Of a stretch of 64,000 bases of DNA, positions 25,016-33,553 are shown piece by piece. Every line of letters starts with the position of its first letter. The first letter of the stretch is position 1. The DNA lies in contig NZ_JALLAN010000020.1 of NCBI RefSeq assembly GCF_023062595.1, positions 1-64,000 of the forward strand, written 5' to 3'. Below the pieces are notes generated by a model. It worked only from the letters and a program-made list of their open reading frames with translations. It was not told where the DNA came from and did not search any database. Source of the stretch: Arthrobacter rhizosphaerae (GTDB lineage: Bacteria > Actinomycetota > Actinomycetes > Actinomycetales > Micrococcaceae). The position numbers and the translations under genes are program-made.

Positions 25016-26326
25016 TTAGTGGTACCGGAACCAACCGTTGCGGGGTGTCACACCCGAGATGTCGCCCATATTGTTTCTGTCGAAGACGCGTGCCTGGACG
25101 CCGCCGAAGAACACCTTTGGCATGGTCCTGATTTGCTGGGTCGGGTAGACGTCCGGGACCATGATCGACAACGAGCCGGGAGAATTTTCGCTACGGTCAA
25201 AGATGGGATCGTGGATTTGCGCGTCCAGCAGATCCGAATAGGAATTGGCGAAGGACAGATGCAGCCCGCTATCCTCGGTGAGCTTCTGATCTGAGTAGCG
25301 CCCCGCAACGATCAGCTTCGGGCGTATGTGGCGGATCACGCCGGTGGTGTTTTCGTGATTGATTCCACACGACGTCAACGAACCGCCGCCCGTACCTTGG
25401 GTCCAGGTGTGGAGGTCCTCGGTGTAGATGTTCTCCGTCTTCCAGAAGGTCACCATTCCGGAGATACCGTGATGGGCATAAACACGCTTGACGACGGCAT
25501 CACGGGAGTTGTTGTAGCCCAGAGCCGAGGCGCCAACACGGAGCCCTGTCACGGCATCGCGGTTGTCGAACTCGCAATCCTCAACCAGCATGTTGTTGCA
25601 GTAGTTCTGGCCGAGGCTGAATGTCTCGCCGGGTGGGTAGTTTGCATAGCCCCGGTTGGCGCCGTGGAACTTGATGCGCCGGAACGTGGCGTTCGGTGTG
25701 TTGGCGATACCGAAGCCGTTGTAGTGATGCCCCTGCTCTGTTCCTATGAAACTAAAGTCTTGGAATACGGGTGACTGACTGCCGTTGGCCATAAACCACA
25801 TGAACAGCGGGTTGGTCCCGCTGGAAGGTTCCACGTGCGCTTGGGTTGACGAGTTGGGAATCATCCGGAAACGTGTGACACCCACACCCGATCCAGCGAT
25901 ACCTTTCAATCCCACAGGAAGGCGGATTCCGTCATGCCACCCCGTTGGGCTCCTGAAGTCCGTCCAAGTGAATTCACCCGCGGGAAAAGTGATGATCTTT
26001 CCAGCAGGCACCTTGTTGAAAACGCTCTGGAGAGAATCACCGGGCACGAACAGATCTTCGTAGCGGACATACTCAGGACCGGAAGGCCGCATCACCGTTC
26101 CAGTATCTGTCAAAGCAGGCTCTGTGGGGCTTGCTGTGGGGGTTGCGGTAGGGGTTTCTGTAGGCGTGGGAGTGGATGCGTCCGTCTGGCGGTGGAGTCC
26201 CCACGCGTGACCATCGGGATCGGCGGCAGCTGTGACGCCGAATACTGCGAGAGCCCCGGCGCCGGCGATAAAGAACCGGCGATCAATGGGTTTGCTGTTG
26301 GTGCTCAAATGCTTGGGATGTTTCAT
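25016..26326 (-). CDS. Tat-exported parallel beta-helix protein
   Basis: The 436-aa protein starts with a twin-arginine signal (DRRFFIAGAGALAVFGVTAAA) and then a Thr/Pro-rich spacer (STPTPTETPTATPTASPT). The remaining ~350 residues have the repeating short strands and Asn/Gly turns of a right-handed beta-helix (for example NNMLVEDCEFDNRDAVTGLRV and VVKRVYAHHGISGMVTFW), the fold of pectate lyases and related polysaccharide-active or adhesive proteins. No catalytic motif could be assigned. It is alone, with its own terminator and a 493-bp upstream gap. Confidence 0.82.
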   Translation of the reverse strand: MKHPKHLSTNSKPIDRRFFIAGAGALAVFGVTAAADPDGHAWGLHRQTDASTPTPTETPTATPTASPTEPALTDTGTVMRPSGPEYVRYEDLFVPGDSLQSVFNKVPAGKIITFPAGEFTWTDFRSPTGWHDGIRLPVGLKGIAGSGVGVTRFRMIPNSSTQAHVEPSSGTNPLFMWFMANGSQSPVFQDFSFIGTEQGHHYNGFGIANTPNATFRRIKFHGANRGYANYPPGETFSLGQNYCNNMLVEDCEFDNRDAVTGLRVGASALGYNNSRDAVVKRVYAHHGISGMVTFWKTENIYTEDLHTWTQGTGGGSLTSCGINHENTTGVIRHIRPKLIVAGRYSDQKLTEDSGLHLSFANSYSDLLDAQIHDPIFDRSENSPGSLSIMVPDVYPTQQIRTMPKVFFGGVQARVFDRNNMGDISGVTPRNGWFRYH

Positions 26327-26819
26327 CGTTCTTCCTTACTGGGGGTTTGGCCGAGCGAATTGGTCTGGATGAGGGTATGGGTCATCGCAGTGGGTGTTTT
26401 CGGTTTAGGAAGCAGTGCTCAAGTAATCACAAGGACTGCTTCAGAAGATTGCCGCAGGTCCGGCAGGGCTCTGCTTGGGAAATCACGCTCGAAGCGCAGC
26501 AGGGATCGGTTGGGATACACCGAATATATGGTCGAAGATTCGTACCGAACATGATTGTGCTCGATTGCAGAATCCGTCGTATTCCAATCCCGGCCATAAA
26601 TGACAGGGATGGGGTGTGGCAGCAGCGCCTTCCGGCGAAGCTCCGGGCAAGGACGCATTGAGCGTGTGCCGTAACTCCCGGACAACGGAGTTGCCGGGTG
26701 CTTCTTTCGAGAAAAGCAGAGGGGATCGAGCCCGGTATAAACCGACCCCAATCCCCTCATCCAGCCAATGACACCAGGAGCGTCAAATGGCTGGCTTGTA
26801 ACTCAAACTTTTGGTGTCG
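26327..26819. other. 493-bp intergenic region without a convincing gene
   Basis: This gap lies between the beta-helix gene and the NlpC/P60 gene. A 113-codon open frame on the minus strand (26419-26760) has no start signal, no recognisable protein pattern and overlaps a terminator, so I do not call it. The part near 26327-26440 probably holds the beta-helix promoter; the hairpin at 26719-26758 ends the NlpC/P60 transcript. Confidence 0.5.
26719..26758 (-). terminator. Terminator of the NlpC/P60 gene
   Basis: On the minus strand GAGGGGAT and ATCCCCTC enclose further partial pairing (GGTCGG...CCGGGCTC) and are followed by TGCTTTTCTC, a T-rich tract. It is about 60 bases past the stop at 26820. 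Confidence 0.7.
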
Positions 26820-27578
26820 TTAGCCGCCTACGCGGATAAAGACCGGGCCGGAGCCGACGTTGACGCTGAACAGGGCAGTGGTTCCGCCATTCCAGCCACC
26901 GTGAACTGCCTGGCCGTTGCCGACGTAAACCGCGATGTGGGCCATGCCCATTCCGCCGTTCTCGTAGTACGCAAGGTCACCGGGCTGAGCTTCGGCAGCG
27001 CTGACCGTGCGGCCGAGGGACAGGTAACCTGCCGGCCAGCCGTGGTAGTTGATGCCGACGGCAGCCAGGGAGTTGGTTGCCAGCATGGTGCAGTCCTGGG
27101 CAACGCCGAGCTGTGCATACGCGGCGGCGGCGATCGAAGCGCCCAGGCCGCTTGAGGCTGCGGGGGCGGCAGGAGCCGAGACGGCAGCTGCGACAGACGC
27201 GTTGGCGGCGACGGGCGCTGCCGGGGCGGCTTCCTGCACCTCGACGACGGGCTTGGGTGCTTCGACGACAGGAGCCGGCGTGGTTGAGACAGCAGGCTTC
27301 TCGTAGGAGATAGCAATCGTGGAAGCAGCTGAGATTGTCGCCGGAGTGGCGGACTTCACTTCGAGGGTGGACGCAGAGGTGGATTCGCGCTGAACGCTGG
27401 TGTCTGCCGCGTTGGCGGCAATTCCACTGGTCAGGACCAGGCCGGAGGCAGCAGCGATAACCGCAGCCTGACGGCCCACACCACCGGCGTTGTCGCCGAC
27501 GGACTTGGCAATGACAGCCAGCGAGTTGGTCTTGGTGACCTCGGCGCGGTGCCGTGCAATGGTTGCACGTGTAGTCAT
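26820..27578 (-). CDS. Secreted NlpC/P60 (C40) peptidoglycan hydrolase-like protein
   Basis: The 252-aa protein has a long basic N-terminus, a hydrophobic segment (GRQAAVIAAASGLVLTSG) and an ANA/AAD cleavage region, then ~80 residues of low-complexity Ala/Pro/Val linker. The C-terminal catalytic domain shows the cysteine in VAQDCTMLATNSL and the histidine in MAHIAVYVGNGQAVHGG. The Cys context (DCTML) departs from the canonical DCSG(F/L), so substrate preference may differ. Its N-terminal ~60 residues resemble the next upstream hydrolase, suggesting duplication. No riboswitch precedes it. Confidence 0.85.
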   Translation of the reverse strand: MTTRATIARHRAEVTKTNSLAVIAKSVGDNAGGVGRQAAVIAAASGLVLTSGIAANAADTSVQRESTSASTLEVKSATPATISAASTIAISYEKPAVSTTPAPVVEAPKPVVEVQEAAPAAPVAANASVAAAVSAPAAPAASSGLGASIAAAAYAQLGVAQDCTMLATNSLAAVGINYHGWPAGYLSLGRTVSAAEAQPGDLAYYENGGMGMAHIAVYVGNGQAVHGGWNGGTTALFSVNVGSGPVFIRVGG

Positions 27579-27678
27579 TAATTTTCTCTCTTTCGTATTC
27601 CTCGGACCGCGGGGCAGGCCGTGGGCTATGGACGCTCCGGCATCTTGGGGGTAGGCCGGAACGCCCCGAACGGGTTAC

Positions 27679-28392
27679 TTAGCGAAGGGTGTAAAACGAG
27701 GAGGTGCCTGTTGCAGACACCGCGTGCAGGAGCGTGCCCTGCGAGGGGTTCAGCGCGCTGATCATCATGCCGTTGCCAACGTAGATACCAACGTGGGCAC
27801 CGCCGTTTTGCATGACCAGGTCACCGGGGGCGGGAGTGGAAGTGGGCGTCATGGACGTCCAGGCATTCGTACGGGGGATGCTGATGCCGGCCTGGGCGTA
27901 AACCCACTGGGTAAAGCCTGAGCAGTCCCAGCCACTGGGAGTGGTGCCGCCCCACAGGTAGGGGCTGCCGATGCCGGTGTAGGCGATTGCTGCCAAGCCC
28001 GATGCAGCCGCTGACGAGGCGGCCGGCTTCTCGGTGGTGGCAGCCAGCTCGATTCCCGGCTCCTCGGACTGTGCCTTGACAGTCTCGATCTTCGGCGCTG
28101 CCTCGGTGGTCACGGACGGACGCTCGAACACAACCTTGGCGGTCGGCTCGGCGGTTACCGCGATCTGGGTGGACTGTGAGCCTGATTCCGCGGTGGCGGC
28201 AACTCCAGGATTGCCCTCCGCTGCATTGGCTGGCAGGCCGGCAGCAAGAATGAGCCCTGAAGCAGCTGCAACGACAGCAGCTTGGCGACCAAAGGTTCCC
28301 GCGTTGTTAGCAACGGCTTTAGACACGGAACCCAAGGGGTTCATGCGCACCGATTGAGCACGGTGGCGCGCAGCATTGTGGCGTGAAGACAC
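27679..28392 (-). CDS. Secreted NlpC/P60 (C40) peptidoglycan endopeptidase
   Basis: The ~237-aa secreted protein has a signal with GRQAAVVAAASGLILAAG and ANA, a Thr/Glu/Ala linker and a canonical catalytic domain: SPYLWGGTTPSGWDCSGFTQWVYAQAG with the nucleophile Cys, and GGAHVGIYVGNG with the His. It should cut D-Glu to diamino-acid bonds in wall stem peptides. The GTG at 28392 (MSSRHNAARHRAQS) with GGGAGAGG upstream is the preferred start; a TTG at 28410 is possible. A ydaO-type riboswitch ends about 20 bases before the start. Confidence 0.92.
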   Translation of the reverse strand: MSSRHNAARHRAQSVRMNPLGSVSKAVANNAGTFGRQAAVVAAASGLILAAGLPANAAEGNPGVAATAESGSQSTQIAVTAEPTAKVVFERPSVTTEAAPKIETVKAQSEEPGIELAATTEKPAASSAAASGLAAIAYTGIGSPYLWGGTTPSGWDCSGFTQWVYAQAGISIPRTNAWTSMTPTSTPAPGDLVMQNGGAHVGIYVGNGMMISALNPSQGTLLHAVSATGTSSFYTLR

Positions 28393-28411
28393 GAAAGTAG
28401 CCTCTCCCAAT

Positions 28412-28573
28412 GCCTACGAGGTGAGCTGTCGGATTCGGATGGGAGTCACCCGGCCACTTGGCTTCCTGAGAAGCTTCGCGACTTAACCCCAAGGTCTTCT
28501 TGCGAAGACCAAAATTGGTTCCCCCGCCTCTGCCAGACGATGTAATGCGAACGGACCTTGAGCGGTGGCAGAG
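28412..28573 (-). promoter_or_regulatory. ydaO-type (c-di-AMP) riboswitch
   Basis: The minus strand carries the conserved ydaO blocks in order: GGCAGAGGCGGGGGAACCA, then GGGGTTAAGTCGCGAAGC, CCGGGTGACTCCC, and finally CCGAATCCGACAGCT followed by CACCTCGTAGGC. CTCTGCCA at the 5' edge pairs with TGGCAGAG. This class binds cyclic di-AMP and usually switches off wall-hydrolase and ion-transport genes; here it leads into an NlpC/P60 gene. Confidence 0.9.
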
Positions 28574-28593
28574 TTAGGCAATCCACTCAAGAG

Positions 28594-28616
28594 CGCCAAC
28601 TTCGGAAAAGTTGGCG
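28594..28616 (-). terminator. Terminator of the M23 peptidase gene
   Basis: CGCCAACTT and AAGTTGGCG form a perfect 9-bp stem with a 5-base loop (minus-strand loop TTCCG), about 90 bases after the stop at 28704 and just before the next riboswitch. Confidence 0.65.
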
Positions 28617-28703
28617 TGGTTTAGACGGTACAGGACTTTGGATTGAATGTCACATTCAGGTCACGGCATGTCACAGGAAACTGAGAGTAATCCATCGTCT
28701 AAG

Positions 28704-29531
28704 TCAGAGCCAGCCCATGGGGTCAACAACTTCGCCATTGACCATCACTTCGAAGTGGAGGTGGCAGCCAGTGGACGCGCCGGTGGTCCCGCTGAGCGCC
28801 ACGGTGTCGCCTCGGCTTACCGTCTGGCCCACGTTGACATTGAATGAGGATAAGTGGTTGTACGTGGTTTCAAGCCCGTTGCCGTGATCGATGACCACAC
28901 GGTTTCCGCCTCCGAAGGGATGCCAGCCCGCAAAGGTGACTGTGCCGCTCGCTGCTGCGTGGACGGCGGTACCGCACTGTGCCGCAAAGTCCTGGCCGCG
29001 GTGGAATTCACCGTAGCCACCGGTGATAGGGCTGACGCGGTAACCGAAGGGGGAGGCAGTAATAAGGGAATCCAGCGGAGTTCCCAGGCTTCCGGCGGAA
29101 GCCGCCCGGCTAACGGTGCCAGCGGACTGTGCGCTCAGGAGTTGCTTGAGTTTGCCGTCAGGATCACCGGTGGTGGAGACGGCAGTACGGCTGAAATCAA
29201 CCTTCGCGCCCGCAGCTGCGGAGACTTCAGGCTGGACCGAGGCGGAAAGCACAGCTCCCGTGGAGCCGATTTCGCCGGTGGCTGCCAGAGGGCTTGTGGC
29301 CGGAACCGTGACAGTGAGGATCAATCCTGTGGCTGCCAGGGCGATGCCGGCTTTTTGTCCTACACCACTGGCTCCCGCGAATTCTGTGACCTGACGAAAG
29401 GGGCTGCGTCTGCGGCGAGCGTCCCGGTGCAGGTCCCGGGGACGGCCAGCGGCGGTGACAGCTTCGGATACTCGCGGCTCCAAAGCAGGACCTGTCGCAC
29501 GGCGACGGCCCCTGGCGTTCTGGGTGGTCAA
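28704..29531 (-). CDS. Secreted M23 family metallopeptidase
   Basis: The ~275-aa protein has a long Arg-rich N-terminus (GRRRATGPALEPR, RDARRRRSPFRQ), a hydrophobic signal segment (AGIALAATGLILTVTVPAT) and a C-terminal LytM-type domain. The zinc ligands are in YGEFHRGQDF (His, Asp) and GCHLHFEV (HxH). Such enzymes cut cross-bridges in peptidoglycan. The TTG at 29531 preceded by GAGAGGAAG is the likely start; longer readings would translate through the riboswitch. It is controlled by the riboswitch at 29551-29759. Confidence 0.92.
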   Translation of the reverse strand: MTTQNARGRRRATGPALEPRVSEAVTAAGRPRDLHRDARRRRSPFRQVTEFAGASGVGQKAGIALAATGLILTVTVPATSPLAATGEIGSTGAVLSASVQPEVSAAAGAKVDFSRTAVSTTGDPDGKLKQLLSAQSAGTVSRAASAGSLGTPLDSLITASPFGYRVSPITGGYGEFHRGQDFAAQCGTAVHAAASGTVTFAGWHPFGGGNRVVIDHGNGLETTYNHLSSFNVNVGQTVSRGDTVALSGTTGASTGCHLHFEVMVNGEVVDPMGWL

Positions 29532-29550
29532 AGGTCTTCCTCTCTGGATA

Positions 29551-29759
29551 GCCTGCGAAGTTAGCTGTCGGATTCGGATCAGAGAGTGCAAAGATCCGGT
29601 CCGCCATGCAAGCATTCCGGCACAAAGGATCCCTGAGAGGGACCTTCGTTGGTGTGCTTGCTGCTGGCGGACTTCACCCCGAGGCTGTTTCTCAACAGCC
29701 GGTTGTGGTTCCCCCGCCTCTGCCAGTAGGTGACTCGTGCACCTGATCTGCTGGCAGAG
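29551..29759 (-). promoter_or_regulatory. Second ydaO-type (c-di-AMP) riboswitch
   Basis: The minus strand shows GGCAGAGGCGGGGGAACCA, GGGGTGAAGTCCGCC, and CCGAATCCGACAGCT followed by AACTTCGCAGGC. CTCTGCCAG/CTGGCAGAG pair at the 5' end. A longer insert than in the first copy lies between the middle and 3' blocks. It precedes the M23 peptidase gene by 20 bases, so release or termination can act directly on the start region. Confidence 0.9.
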
Positions 29760-29896
29760 CTCGGCTCCAGATCAGGTAACGCTTTAGTGTCGGCGCTAGT
29801 GCTCAACTATAGGCGATTAAATAGTGCAGTAATAATTTCGTTATATTTGGTCTGCCCCCAAAGGCCCGCTGTCCTGCTCAGTGGCTGATGAGGACG

Positions 29897-30592
29897 TCAG
29901 CTGACGGTAACAAACACGTGAGCCGCAACTTCGGGCGGTAATTCCAGCGCACCTTCGATGTCCGGCACGCGCACTGAGATGTACTCGCCCACGCGCTCTA
30001 GTGAAATGGTTGCGCCGGGCCGGATTCCACCTTCGTCGAGCTGAACAAGTAGTTCCGGCTCCACCTGGATCGGTTCGGCAAGCCTGCTGATCCTGACATT
30101 GGAGTTGGCCCGGTAAGTGGACATTGCCACCAGAAGATTAACGGCCCCGTCGCTGAAGGGCTGCGAGGGTTCCCCACCCAGGGCTGCGAGTCCGGGGATC
30201 GGGTTTCCATAGGGGGATTCCGTTGGATGGTTGAGCATTTCGTAGATCCGGCGCTCAACCCGCTCACTCATTACATGCTCCCAGCGGCATGCCTCATCGT
30301 GGACGTATGCCCAGTCCAGACCGATCACGTCGGCAAGCAGGCGCTCGGCCAGGCGGTGCTTGCGCATAACTTCGGTAGCGCGTTTCCGGCCTATTACGGT
30401 TAACTCCAGATGCCGGTCGCCCGAAACAACCACTAGCCCATCCCGCTCCATGCGCCCAATGGTCTGCGAGACCGTAGGCCCCGAATGACGCAGGCGCTCT
30501 GCAATGCGGGCACGAAGGGCCACAATGTTTTCTTCTTCAAGCTCCAAAATCGTCCGAAGATACATCTCGGTTGTATCGATCAGATCCGTCAT
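29897..30592 (-). CDS. ideR: Iron-dependent repressor, DtxR/IdeR family
   Basis: The 231-aa protein matches DtxR/IdeR in length and layout: N-terminal winged helix (MTDLIDTTEMYLRTILELEE, then RLRHSGPTVSQTIGRMERDG), the metal-binding/dimer domain (HRLAERLLADVIGLDW, CRWEHVMSERVERR with site ligands) and a C-terminal SH3-like domain. With Fe2+ it represses uptake genes and a likely target box lies at 53345-53363. The ATG at 30592 gives the standard N-terminus. It is divergent from serC. Confidence 0.93.
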   Translation of the reverse strand: MTDLIDTTEMYLRTILELEEENIVALRARIAERLRHSGPTVSQTIGRMERDGLVVVSGDRHLELTVIGRKRATEVMRKHRLAERLLADVIGLDWAYVHDEACRWEHVMSERVERRIYEMLNHPTESPYGNPIPGLAALGGEPSQPFSDGAVNLLVAMSTYRANSNVRISRLAEPIQVEPELLVQLDEGGIRPGATISLERVGEYISVRVPDIEGALELPPEVAAHVFVTVS

Positions 30593-30900
30593 CCAGCTCA
30601 GCTCCTCGAGCTCAGTATCTTGCGTCGTCAGCCGTACCTCGTGCCAGACCGTGCCGGCGGTCCCAGGGCCCCCGCAACGCAACCCGGCCCGGGTGCTGTA
30701 CGTCAGGCCAGCTTAACGTATTTTGAACTACTCCGGATAATCTCTGCCAAGCAATGGGCGACTCCGTTGGTCATGACCGGAGTGTGACGGTCAAATTCCG
30801 TCAATGGGCTCCGTCAGGCAGAATAAACGGGAGTCTTTGTTGCAGCAACCGTTACCTGCCGGGCCATCTCCTACGTCCAAAGTCGAAAATTGGAGCCATT

Positions 30901-32031
30901 GTGAGCGACACCAGCATCACTATCCCCGCCAACCTCCTACCCAAGGACGGACGGTTCGGTGCGGGCCCGTCCAAGGTCCGCCCGGAGCAGATGGATGCAC
31001 TGGCCGCGGCTTCGGCAACCCTGCTGGGAACCTCCCACCGCCAGGCACCTGTAAAGAACCTCGTTGGATCCGTCCGTCAAGGCCTGAGTGAGTTCTTCCA
31101 GGCCCCGGAGGGTTACGAAGTCATCCTGGGCGTAGGCGGTTCCACAGCATTCTGGGATGTCGCGGCATTCGGGTTGGTGGAACGGAAAGCCCAGCACCTG
31201 TCCTTTGGCGAGTTCGGTTCGAAATTTGCCGCGGCCACCAACAAGGCGCCCTTCCTTGAGCCCTCCTCCATCATCAAGGCTGAGCCCGGCACCCGGCCCG
31301 CCCCTGCTGCTGAGGCCGGCGTTGATGTGTATGCATGGCCCCAGAATGAAACCTCCACTGGTGTTGCCGCCCCCGTCAGGCGTGTCCTCGGGGCTGATGA
31401 AGGTTCCCTCGTCCTGGTGGACGCAACTTCCGCTGCGGGCGGGCTCGACGTGGATGTGGCCGAGACCGACGTCTACTACTTCGCGCCGCAGAAGAACTTT
31501 GCCTCCGATGGCGGCCTGTGGCTCGGGCTGTTCTCGCCGGCTGCCTTGGAGCGGTCAGCTCGTATTAAGGCGAGCGGCAGGTGGATCCCCGATTTCCTCG
31601 ACCTCCAGACGGCAATCGACAACTCCCTGCTCAATCAGACTTACAACACCCCTGCGCTGGCCACGCTGGTGACTTTGGACGCCCAGGTGCAGTGGCTCAA
31701 CGCCAACGGAGGCTTGGACTTCGCTGCAAAACGGACAGCAGACTCTGCTGGCCGGATTTATGACTGGGCTGAAGCTTCCGAGTACGCCACACCCTACGTC
31801 GTCAATCCTGAGGACCGCTCCAACGTCATAGCCACCATCGACTTCGATGACTCCATCGACGCTTCCGCAATTGCCAAGGTGCTCCGCGGCAACGGGATCG
31901 TTGATACCGAGCCTTACCGCAAGCTGGGACGCAACCAGCTGAGGATCGCCACGTTCGTGGCCATCGAACCTGATGACATCACCGCTTTGCTGGCAAGCAT
32001 CGATTACGTCGTTGCTGAACTGAAGAAGTAG
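30901..32031 (+). CDS. serC: Phosphoserine transaminase
   Basis: The 376-aa PLP enzyme converts 3-phosphohydroxypyruvate and glutamate to phosphoserine in serine (and vitamin B6) synthesis. FGAGPSKVRPEQ at the start, GTSHRQAPVKNLVG, and the PLP lysine in YYFAPQKNFASDGGLW identify the actinobacterial SerC type. The GTG at 30901 was chosen because the conserved protein starts a few residues later; the open frame extends further upstream without a ribosome-binding site. Confidence 0.95.
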   Translation: MSDTSITIPANLLPKDGRFGAGPSKVRPEQMDALAAASATLLGTSHRQAPVKNLVGSVRQGLSEFFQAPEGYEVILGVGGSTAFWDVAAFGLVERKAQHLSFGEFGSKFAAATNKAPFLEPSSIIKAEPGTRPAPAAEAGVDVYAWPQNETSTGVAAPVRRVLGADEGSLVLVDATSAAGGLDVDVAETDVYYFAPQKNFASDGGLWLGLFSPAALERSARIKASGRWIPDFLDLQTAIDNSLLNQTYNTPALATLVTLDAQVQWLNANGGLDFAAKRTADSAGRIYDWAEASEYATPYVVNPEDRSNVIATIDFDDSIDASAIAKVLRGNGIVDTEPYRKLGRNQLRIATFVAIEPDDITALLASIDYVVAELKK

Positions 32032-32075
32032 CAGTCTGAAAGTCCTGTAGCCATACATCAAGGCCAGCGTCCGCG

Positions 32076-32106
32076 GGCGCCGCCCGGGTTTACGCCTGGC
32101 GGCGCC
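32076..32106. terminator. Hairpin between serC and the DUF3027 gene
   Basis: GGCGCCGCC and GGCGGCGCC form a perfect 9-bp stem between two convergent genes (stops at 32031 and 32121). It may end both transcripts; there is no long T-run. Confidence 0.6.
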
Positions 32107-32120
32107 GTCGCCGTCTTTGG

Positions 32121-32747
32121 CTAAACGGTTTCCTCGTCGGAAGGGGCGGCCTCGTCAGATGGCTCGGTCTTATCAGATGGCTCGGCGGCCTCATCAGAGG
32201 GCCCTGCCTCGTCCAAGGCTTCAGGGGATTCTGCTGAGCGCCCAGTCTCTGGATCAGCAACTTCCGGCACGACGTCAGCCACTGCTGCAGCGATCAGACC
32301 CTCCGCCGCAGCGTCAATCCCGGCGTCCCCATCTCCAGGATGGTTTTCGTTGTCGGGCTCATCGTCTTGGCGGGCATCTTCCGGGCGTACCCGCTCCGCC
32401 CAAGGAACCCACTCGGGGGCAAGAATTGAATCTTCTGACGGAAGCAGTCCAAGTTCGTTGACGGTTATGGTTTTGGACCGGGAGTTCCTTGTCAGAACGG
32501 CGTACCATTGCCACCCTTGGTAGCCTGCCAGCTTCGATTCGAAAAGGTGGGTGACAACACGGTCCCCTTCCGTCCGGGCAGCCATATGCCTGCCGATCTG
32601 GGAGGCCGGTGCGATCCCCTCTACTGCTGTCCGGGCAACATCCACGGCCGCAGCCAGAAGGGCATCGGGTTTTCCGGTACGCCAGACCGGCACGCCTGTA
32701 CGTCTTTTCGCAGGCTTTGATTCAGTCTGATCGGATTCCGAAGTCAT
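32121..32747 (-). CDS. DUF3027 protein
   Basis: The 208-aa protein has the DUF3027 pattern: KPDALLAAAVDVARTAVE, HMAARTEGDRVVTHLFES, AGYQGWQWYAVLTRNSRSK, VNELGLLPSEDSILAPEWVPW. The last ~80 residues are acidic and repetitive (repeats of PSDEAA/PSDKTE). Function is unknown; in actinobacteria it sits beside the cold-shock gene found here, 8 bases upstream, so they are probably co-transcribed. Confidence 0.88.
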   Translation of the reverse strand: MTSESDQTESKPAKRRTGVPVWRTGKPDALLAAAVDVARTAVEGIAPASQIGRHMAARTEGDRVVTHLFESKLAGYQGWQWYAVLTRNSRSKTITVNELGLLPSEDSILAPEWVPWAERVRPEDARQDDEPDNENHPGDGDAGIDAAAEGLIAAAVADVVPEVADPETGRSAESPEALDEAGPSDEAAEPSDKTEPSDEAAPSDEETV

Positions 32748-32755
32748 TGGGAGGC

Positions 32756-33139
32756 CTAGGCGTCCAGCTCGTCGGCAACCTTACGCAGGGCAGCCGCAAT
32801 GGCCTTGCCCTTGTTACCCTCCGGATACTTCCCGGCGGAGAGCGTTCCCGACAGGTTGTCCAGAACCGTTACCAGATCCTGGACCATAGGCGCCAGGTCC
32901 TTGGCGTTGGCGCGCTTCGCCTTGGCGATGGAAGGCGTCTTGTCCAGGACACGCAAACCCAAGGCCTGGGCGCCCTTCCGGCCGTCGGCCACGCCGAACT
33001 CAACACGGGTTCCAGCCTTAAGTTCCGTGATGCCCTCAGGCAGCGAAGATTTGGGCAGGAACACCTCTTGGCCATCTTCCCCTGCAAGGAAACCGAAACC
33101 TTTGTCCTTGTCGTACCACTTGACCTTGCCGGTGGGCAT
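32756..33139 (-). CDS. Cold-shock-domain protein with C-terminal extension
   Basis: The first ~65 residues of this 127-aa protein are a cold-shock domain (GKVKWYDKDKGFGFLAGEDG, with RNP1-like GFGFL and RNP2-like VFLPKSSL), which binds single-stranded nucleic acids. The other half is a helical tail (DLAPMVQDLVTVLDNLSG to ALRKVADELDA) absent from the 67-residue CspA type at 44773-44976. It heads a two-gene unit with DUF3027. Confidence 0.92.
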   Translation of the reverse strand: MPTGKVKWYDKDKGFGFLAGEDGQEVFLPKSSLPEGITELKAGTRVEFGVADGRKGAQALGLRVLDKTPSIAKAKRANAKDLAPMVQDLVTVLDNLSGTLSAGKYPEGNKGKAIAAALRKVADELDA

Positions 33140-33312
33140 GCAATCAACCTTCTTCGTTCTTCTGCGACTGGGAAACAGGCCTCCGCCTCCGCGTAGTTGG
33201 CGGGTTTGGGCATGACGCCTGATCCATATTGGTCTGTTACGTCAACATTATCCTGCCGGGCCCGTGTTTCCTGCTTTCAGCCCTCGGGCGCCTGGCTGTT
33301 AGCGTTGCGTTC

Positions 33313-33543
33313 ATGATTCCCTCCCGCTTCCAGCGGCCCTTCCAGATAATCGCCGCTGCCGTGGCCATTCTGTCCCTCATTGCTGTGGGCGCCGTTATGG
33401 CCCTGGCTTTTACAGGCATAGTTGCCCCCGTCTGGATTACTTCGGCGGCGCTGTACGGCCTGCCCCTCGCGTTCCTCTTGATGTTGGCCCTGATTGCAGA
33501 CGGAGTGGTCCGCCGGCGGGCAGGAAAGTCCCCCGGGCGGTAA
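33313..33543 (+). CDS. Small two-helix membrane protein
   Basis: This 76-aa frame encodes two hydrophobic segments (IIAAAVAILSLIAVGAVMALAF and ALYGLPLAFLLMLALIADGV) with a basic end (VRRRAGKSPGR). It lies 10 bases before the helicase-associated gene, so it could be co-transcribed. No family is recognised. An upstream extension to 33229 looks unlikely. Confidence 0.6.
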   Translation: MIPSRFQRPFQIIAAAVAILSLIAVGAVMALAFTGIVAPVWITSAALYGLPLAFLLMLALIADGVVRRRAGKSPGR

Positions 33544-33553
33544 CGTTGGACTG

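Noticed and set aside
26419..26760. 113-codon open frame on the minus strand between the beta-helix and NlpC/P60 genes
   Set aside because: It has no ribosome-binding site or recognisable protein pattern and overlaps the terminator at 26719-26758.
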